A stretch of DNA of 38,664 nt, taken from assembly GCF_003034845.1 (NCBI RefSeq), contig NZ_PZKC01000018.1, forward strand, positions 1 to 38,664, in the 5' to 3' direction. A program made the translations under genes and the position numbers. Positions 35,820 to 38,664 of the stretch are shown here, piece after piece (position 1 is the stretch's first letter; the number at the start of each line of letters is the position of its first letter). Source of the stretch: Pseudothauera lacus. Its GTDB lineage: Bacteria; Pseudomonadota; Gammaproteobacteria; Burkholderiales; Rhodocyclaceae. Below the pieces are notes generated by a model. That model saw only the letters and a list, made by a program, of their open reading frames with translations. It did not search any database and was not told the DNA's origin.

Positions 35820-36508
35820 ATGGCACACTGCGGTGGGCGGCTCGGCTCATCCTTGCCCTCCTCGCGCTCTTCATCCTCATCCAGGGCTGGTTCTTCGCCC
35901 ACATCCTGTGGTGGAAGCACAACGACCCTGCCGACACCCGTTTCATGCGCCTGCGCCTCGCCGAACTGCGCAAGGAAGACCCCCGGGCCACACTGCGTCA
36001 TCAATGGGTCGATTACCAACGCATTTCCCCCCACCTCAAACGTGCCGTGGTCGCCGCCGAGGACGATCACTTCATGAACCACCGCGGCTTCGACTGGGGC
36101 GGCATCCAGCGCGCCATGGAACGCAACCAGCAACGCGGCACAGCCGCCGCCGGCGGTTCGACGATCACCCAGCAGCTCGCCAAGAACCTCTTCCTCTCAC
36201 CCTCGCGCAGCTACCTGCGCAAAGGCCAGGAAGCCATCCTTACGGTGATGCTTGAAGCGAGCTGGGACAAGCGCCGCATACTTGAGGTCTATCTCAACGT
36301 CGCCGAGTGGGGCAACGGTGTCTACGGCGCCGAGGCCGCCGCCCGTCACCACTTCGGCCTCTCCGCTGCCCGCCTCGGCCCCGCCGAGGCCGCCCGCCTG
36401 GCCGTCATGCTACCCAGCCCGCGGCGCTACGAGCGCCAGTTCGGCCCCCGCCTCGCCGCCCACGCCGAGCGCGTGCGCCTGCGCATGCACCACACCCGCA
36501 TTCCCTGA
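35816..36508 (+). CDS. mtgA: Monofunctional peptidoglycan glycosyltransferase
   Basis: A 230-residue GT51 enzyme that polymerises lipid II glycan strands at the inner membrane. A single N-terminal anchor (about 9-30, [20 protein letters not shown]) is followed by the five family motifs: [20 protein letters not shown] with catalytic Glu82, [49 protein letters not shown] and the late helix [18 protein letters not shown]. No transpeptidase domain is present. ATG at 35816 overlaps the aroE stop (ATGA); the aroE-mtgA pair is common in betaproteobacteria as I recall. Confidence 0.96.
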   Translation: MNGTLRWAARLILALLALFILIQGWFFAHILWWKHNDPADTRFMRLRLAELRKEDPRATLRHQWVDYQRISPHLKRAVVAAEDDHFMNHRGFDWGGIQRAMERNQQRGTAAAGGSTITQQLAKNLFLSPSRSYLRKGQEAILTVMLEASWDKRRILEVYLNVAEWGNGVYGAEAAARHHFGLSAARLGPAEAARLAVMLPSPRRYERQFGPRLAAHAERVRLRMHHTRIP

Positions 36509-36625
36509 GCACAGCGCGGATTCTTTTTTCGCCAGCAAGGCCGCACGGGGTCGCGCCCGCCCGCCTTAGCCCGTAAAATTCGTCTTCTGCGAGCCCGCCT
36601 TGCCCATTACCAACGGCAGCCCCTC

Positions 36626-38068
36626 ATGACCGCGCACGAAGAACGCCACCCCGACGACGTCCAGCAACACCTGCGCGAAGTGCAGGATCTGCTCGCACGT
36701 CACAAGGTGGTCGAGGAACTCGTGCACCGGCAGGACATGCCACGCCACGACCTGGTCGAAAACCTCGTCCATAAGCAGCATGTCGCCGAACTCCAGCATC
36801 GCCTGGACGAACTGCATCCGGCCGACATTGCCTACATCCTCGAAGCGCTGCCGCGCGACGACCGCCTCTTCGTCTGGGATCTGGTCAAGGCCGAGCGCGA
36901 CGGCGAGATCCTCCTCGAAGTCTCCGACGCCGTGCGCGAGTCGCTCATCGAGACGATGGATCCGCACGAGCTCAAGGCCGCTGCCGAGACGCTCGATGCC
37001 GACGAACTCGCCGACCTCGCCCCCGACCTCCCTCCGGAAGTCATCCAGGACGTCTTCCAGTCCCTCGACAGCGAAGGGCGCGAGCAGCTGCGCGCAGCGA
37101 TGTCCTACCCGGAGGATTCGGTCGGCGCGCTGATGGACTTCGACATGGTCACCGTGCGCGAAGACGTCAGCCTCGAAGTGGTCCTCCGTTACCTGCGCCG
37201 CTTCGAAGAACTTCCCGACCACACCGACAAGCTCTTCGTCGTCGACCGCGAGGATCACCTGAAGGGCATCCTCAGCCTCGAATCACTGCTCATCAGCGAC
37301 CCCGAGCGTGAAGTCGCGGAGGTCATGCGCCGCGACACCGTGATCAGCTTCCAGCCCGACGACGACGCCGACGAGGCCGCCCAGGCCTTCGAGCGCTACG
37401 ACCTCATCTCCGCGCCGGTGATCGACGGAGAGAAACGCGTCATCGGCCGCCTCACCGTCGCCGACGTGGTCGATTACATCCGCGAGGAGAGCGAGCACGA
37501 GATGCTCGCCCACGCCGGTCTGCGCGAAGAGGAAGACATCTTCGCCTCGGTATGGGATTCGGTGAAGAACCGCTGGGCCTGGCTGGCAATCAACCTCGTC
37601 ACTGCCTTCATCGCCTCGCGTGTCATCGGCGCCTTCGAAGGCTCGATCGAGAAGCTCGTTGCCCTCGCCGCACTGATGCCCATCGTCGCCGGCATCGGCG
37701 GCAACTCCGGCAACCAGACCATCACCATGATCGTGCGCGCCATCGCCATGGGGCAGGTCGAGCAGGACGCGCGCAACCGCCTGCTGAAGAAGGAGCTCGG
37801 CGTCGCACTGTTCAACGGCCTGGTCTGGGGCAGTCTGCTCGGCGTCCTCGCCTGGTGGCTGTACGGCAGCGCCTCGCTCGGTATCGTGATGACTGCTGCG
37901 ATGACCCTCAACCTGCTGCTCGCGGCCACCGCCGGGGTGCTGATCCCGATGATCCGCATCCGCCTCGGCGCCGACCCCGCCATCGGCAGCTCGGTGATGA
38001 TCACCGCGCTGACCGACTCCGGTGGCTTCTTCATCTTCCTCGGCCTCGCCACGCTCTTCCTGCTGTAA
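36626..38068 (+). CDS. mgtE: Magnesium transporter MgtE
   Basis: A 480-residue Mg2+ channel/transporter. The N domain (about 40-160) holds helical repeats such as ELHPADIAYILEALPRDDRL and ADELADLAPDLPPEVIQDVF. Two CBS domains follow (about 160-290, with VGALMDFDMVTVREDVSLEV and VAEVMRRDTVISFQPDDDAD). Five transmembrane helices begin near residue 313, including ALMPIVAGIGGNSGNQTITM with the pore-lining segment and ITALTDSGGFFIFLGLATLF at the end. These cytosolic domains gate the pore by Mg2+ binding in the family. A TAAAAT at 36574-36579 may be the -10 of its promoter, but the -35 is poor. No riboswitch-like leader was seen. Confidence 0.95.
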   Translation: MTAHEERHPDDVQQHLREVQDLLARHKVVEELVHRQDMPRHDLVENLVHKQHVAELQHRLDELHPADIAYILEALPRDDRLFVWDLVKAERDGEILLEVSDAVRESLIETMDPHELKAAAETLDADELADLAPDLPPEVIQDVFQSLDSEGREQLRAAMSYPEDSVGALMDFDMVTVREDVSLEVVLRYLRRFEELPDHTDKLFVVDREDHLKGILSLESLLISDPEREVAEVMRRDTVISFQPDDDADEAAQAFERYDLISAPVIDGEKRVIGRLTVADVVDYIREESEHEMLAHAGLREEEDIFASVWDSVKNRWAWLAINLVTAFIASRVIGAFEGSIEKLVALAALMPIVAGIGGNSGNQTITMIVRAIAMGQVEQDARNRLLKKELGVALFNGLVWGSLLGVLAWWLYGSASLGIVMTAAMTLNLLLAATAGVLIPMIRIRLGADPAIGSSVMITALTDSGGFFIFLGLATLFLL

Positions 38069-38194
38069 TCCTGGCGCCTCGGCGCTGATCAGGCACGGGG
38101 CCAAGCCCAGGCGCGCCCCTCCGCCTGCCCACGGCAACGGCGGAAGTCTCCAGCACACCCGCACCGCCGCCAAGGAAGCGAGAACGCACAAGCG
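38069..38194. other. Short spacer between mgtE and the IS66 remnant
   Basis: Only 126 bases, GC-rich, with no gene. GGCGCCTCGGCGCT near 38073 could form a small hairpin but has no T-run, so a terminator for mgtE is not supported. Part may be decayed IS66 sequence, because the transposase-accessory gene should continue here. Confidence 0.4.
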
Positions 38195-38394
38195 TCACCT
38201 CCCGGCCTTCGGCGGCTCGACACTGCGCTCGCGCATCCAGCGGCCACCTGGTTGGCGTTCAGTCCGTTGGCCAGCGCAACGCCGGCCACCGACACGCCGG
38301 GCTCGCTGCAGGCCGAGATGACCGACTGTTTGAAGGCTTCGCTGTGCGTGCGCCGGGTGCGGCGCGGGATGACGACGTCCATAGTGTCCACCAT
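38195..38394 (-). pseudogene. Broken IS66 tnpA (frameshifted and truncated)
   Basis: The frame from 38394 gives MVDTMDVVIPRRTRRTHSEA, FKQSVISACSEPGVSVAGVA and LANGLNANQV, a helix-turn-helix part typical of the IS66 TnpA accessory protein. After NQV one base is missing: the other frame continues with RWMRERSVEPPKAGR and a stop at 38195. In intact copies NQV is followed by RRWMRE, so a single-base deletion explains the break. MVDT may come from upstream; MDVV at 38382 is the usual start. Confidence 0.8.
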
Positions 38395-38462
38395 AAAAAT
38401 TAGTGGGCACGATCTTCAGCGCACTAACGAGCCACGGACAGATGGGTTTGTCGGGCGCTTAC
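38195..38462 (-). mobile_element. IS66-family left-end remnant
   Basis: The minus strand begins at 38462 with GTAAGCGCCCGACAAACCC, which fits the terminal inverted repeat of IS66-family elements. About 70 bases inside follows a tnpA start. Only this left end and the first 60-odd codons of the accessory gene are present; the rest of tnpA, tnpB, tnpC and the right end are missing. No 8-base target duplication can be checked because the other end is lost. Confidence 0.75.
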
Positions 38463-38518
38463 CATTCGCTCCCACGAGCGTGCGGTGTGCGGCGCGTGCC
38501 GTGGAGGCACGTAGACGC

Positions 38519-38557
38519 AACAAAGCCGCGAGATCGCTTTGATCTTGCGGCTTTGTT
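38519..38557 (-). terminator. rRNA operon terminator
   Basis: A near-perfect 17-bp hairpin (AACAAAGCCGC with extension to 38535, loop GCTTT, partner to 38557) with one G-T pair. On the minus strand the stem ends in GGCTTTGTT, a T-containing end. It lies ten bases beyond the 3' end of the 5S rRNA gene and fits termination of an rRNA operon transcribed leftward. Confidence 0.9.
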
Positions 38558-38567
38558 AATGTGGGTT

Positions 38568-38664
38568 AGTCTGACGATGACCTACTTTCGCGAGGGGAAC
38601 CTCACTATCATCGGCGCGGTCTCGTTTCACGGTCCTGTTCGGGATGGGAAGGGGTGGTACCGAG
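38568..38664 (-). rRNA. rrf: 5S rRNA, 3' part (partial, runs off the right edge)
   Basis: On the minus strand the sequence contains the 5S blocks CATCCCGAACAGGACCGTGA, CGCCGATGATAGTG and GCGAAAGTAGGTCATCGTCAG, ending about 38568. About 97 of an expected 114 bases are in the window; the 5' end lies beyond the right edge, so the 16S and 23S genes should follow outside. Transcribed leftward into the hairpin at 38519-38557. Confidence 0.93.

Noticed and set aside
36509-36625. Mg2+-sensing leader RNA before mgtE
   Set aside because: The gap is only 117 bases and shows no M-box-like conserved blocks or terminator.

Overview
The window looks like a chromosomal segment of a high-GC betaproteobacterium, most likely of the Rhodocyclales (Thauera/Azoarcus type). 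The evidence is the strong G/C third-position bias, the 5S rRNA type at the right edge, and the gene order mutM / TPR protein-lolB-ispE-tRNA-Gln-prs-rplY-pth / ychF, which I recall as typical of that group. The genus is an inference; no database search was possible. I see no CRISPR array, phage module or integrase.

Left part (1-11387), mostly core genome. It holds the tail of an unidentified gene, a short palindromic-repeat patch, and a dynamin-like GTPase and mutM on the minus strand. A plus-strand series follows: a secreted TPR protein, lolB (outer-membrane lipoprotein insertion), ispE (isoprenoid precursors), tRNA-Gln(TTG) with its own terminator, prs (PRPP), a second terminator, rplY and pth. 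An Ap4A-phosphorylase-like gene sits on the minus strand between pth and ychF.

Accessory island (11388-14474). It is visibly less GC-rich than the core. It starts with a rearranged IS3-family transposase remnant directly after ychF, then a conserved-looking 128-aa protein of unknown function. Facing that gene are two minus-strand genes that overlap by 4 bases: a PD-(D/E)XK nuclease-like protein and a beta-CASP/RNase J-like metallo-beta-lactamase protein. This two-nuclease pair is the best candidate here for an undescribed system.

Middle part (14475-20725). A MocR-type regulator converges on a secreted fusion protein (adhesin-E-like head, long Pro/Ala linker, alpha-carbonic-anhydrase-like tail that lacks one zinc histidine). 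Divergent from that is a thiamine operon: a TPP riboswitch, a possible 31-codon leader ORF, thiD and thiC.

Right part (20726-38664). A gene-poor stretch precedes a winged-helix protein, an RRM-like 79-aa protein and a tripartite RND efflux operon (adaptor lipoprotein, pump, outer-membrane channel). Next come a cluster of small enzymes of uncertain role (methyltransferase-like protein, DUF2478, cysteine-cluster protein, YqiA-like esterase, methyltransferase, RarD) and an RNB-family ribonuclease, TonB-like protein, aroE, mtgA and mgtE. The window ends with a broken IS66-family tnpA whose left terminal repeat survives, and with the terminator and 3' part of a minus-strand 5S rRNA gene, the end of an rRNA operon.
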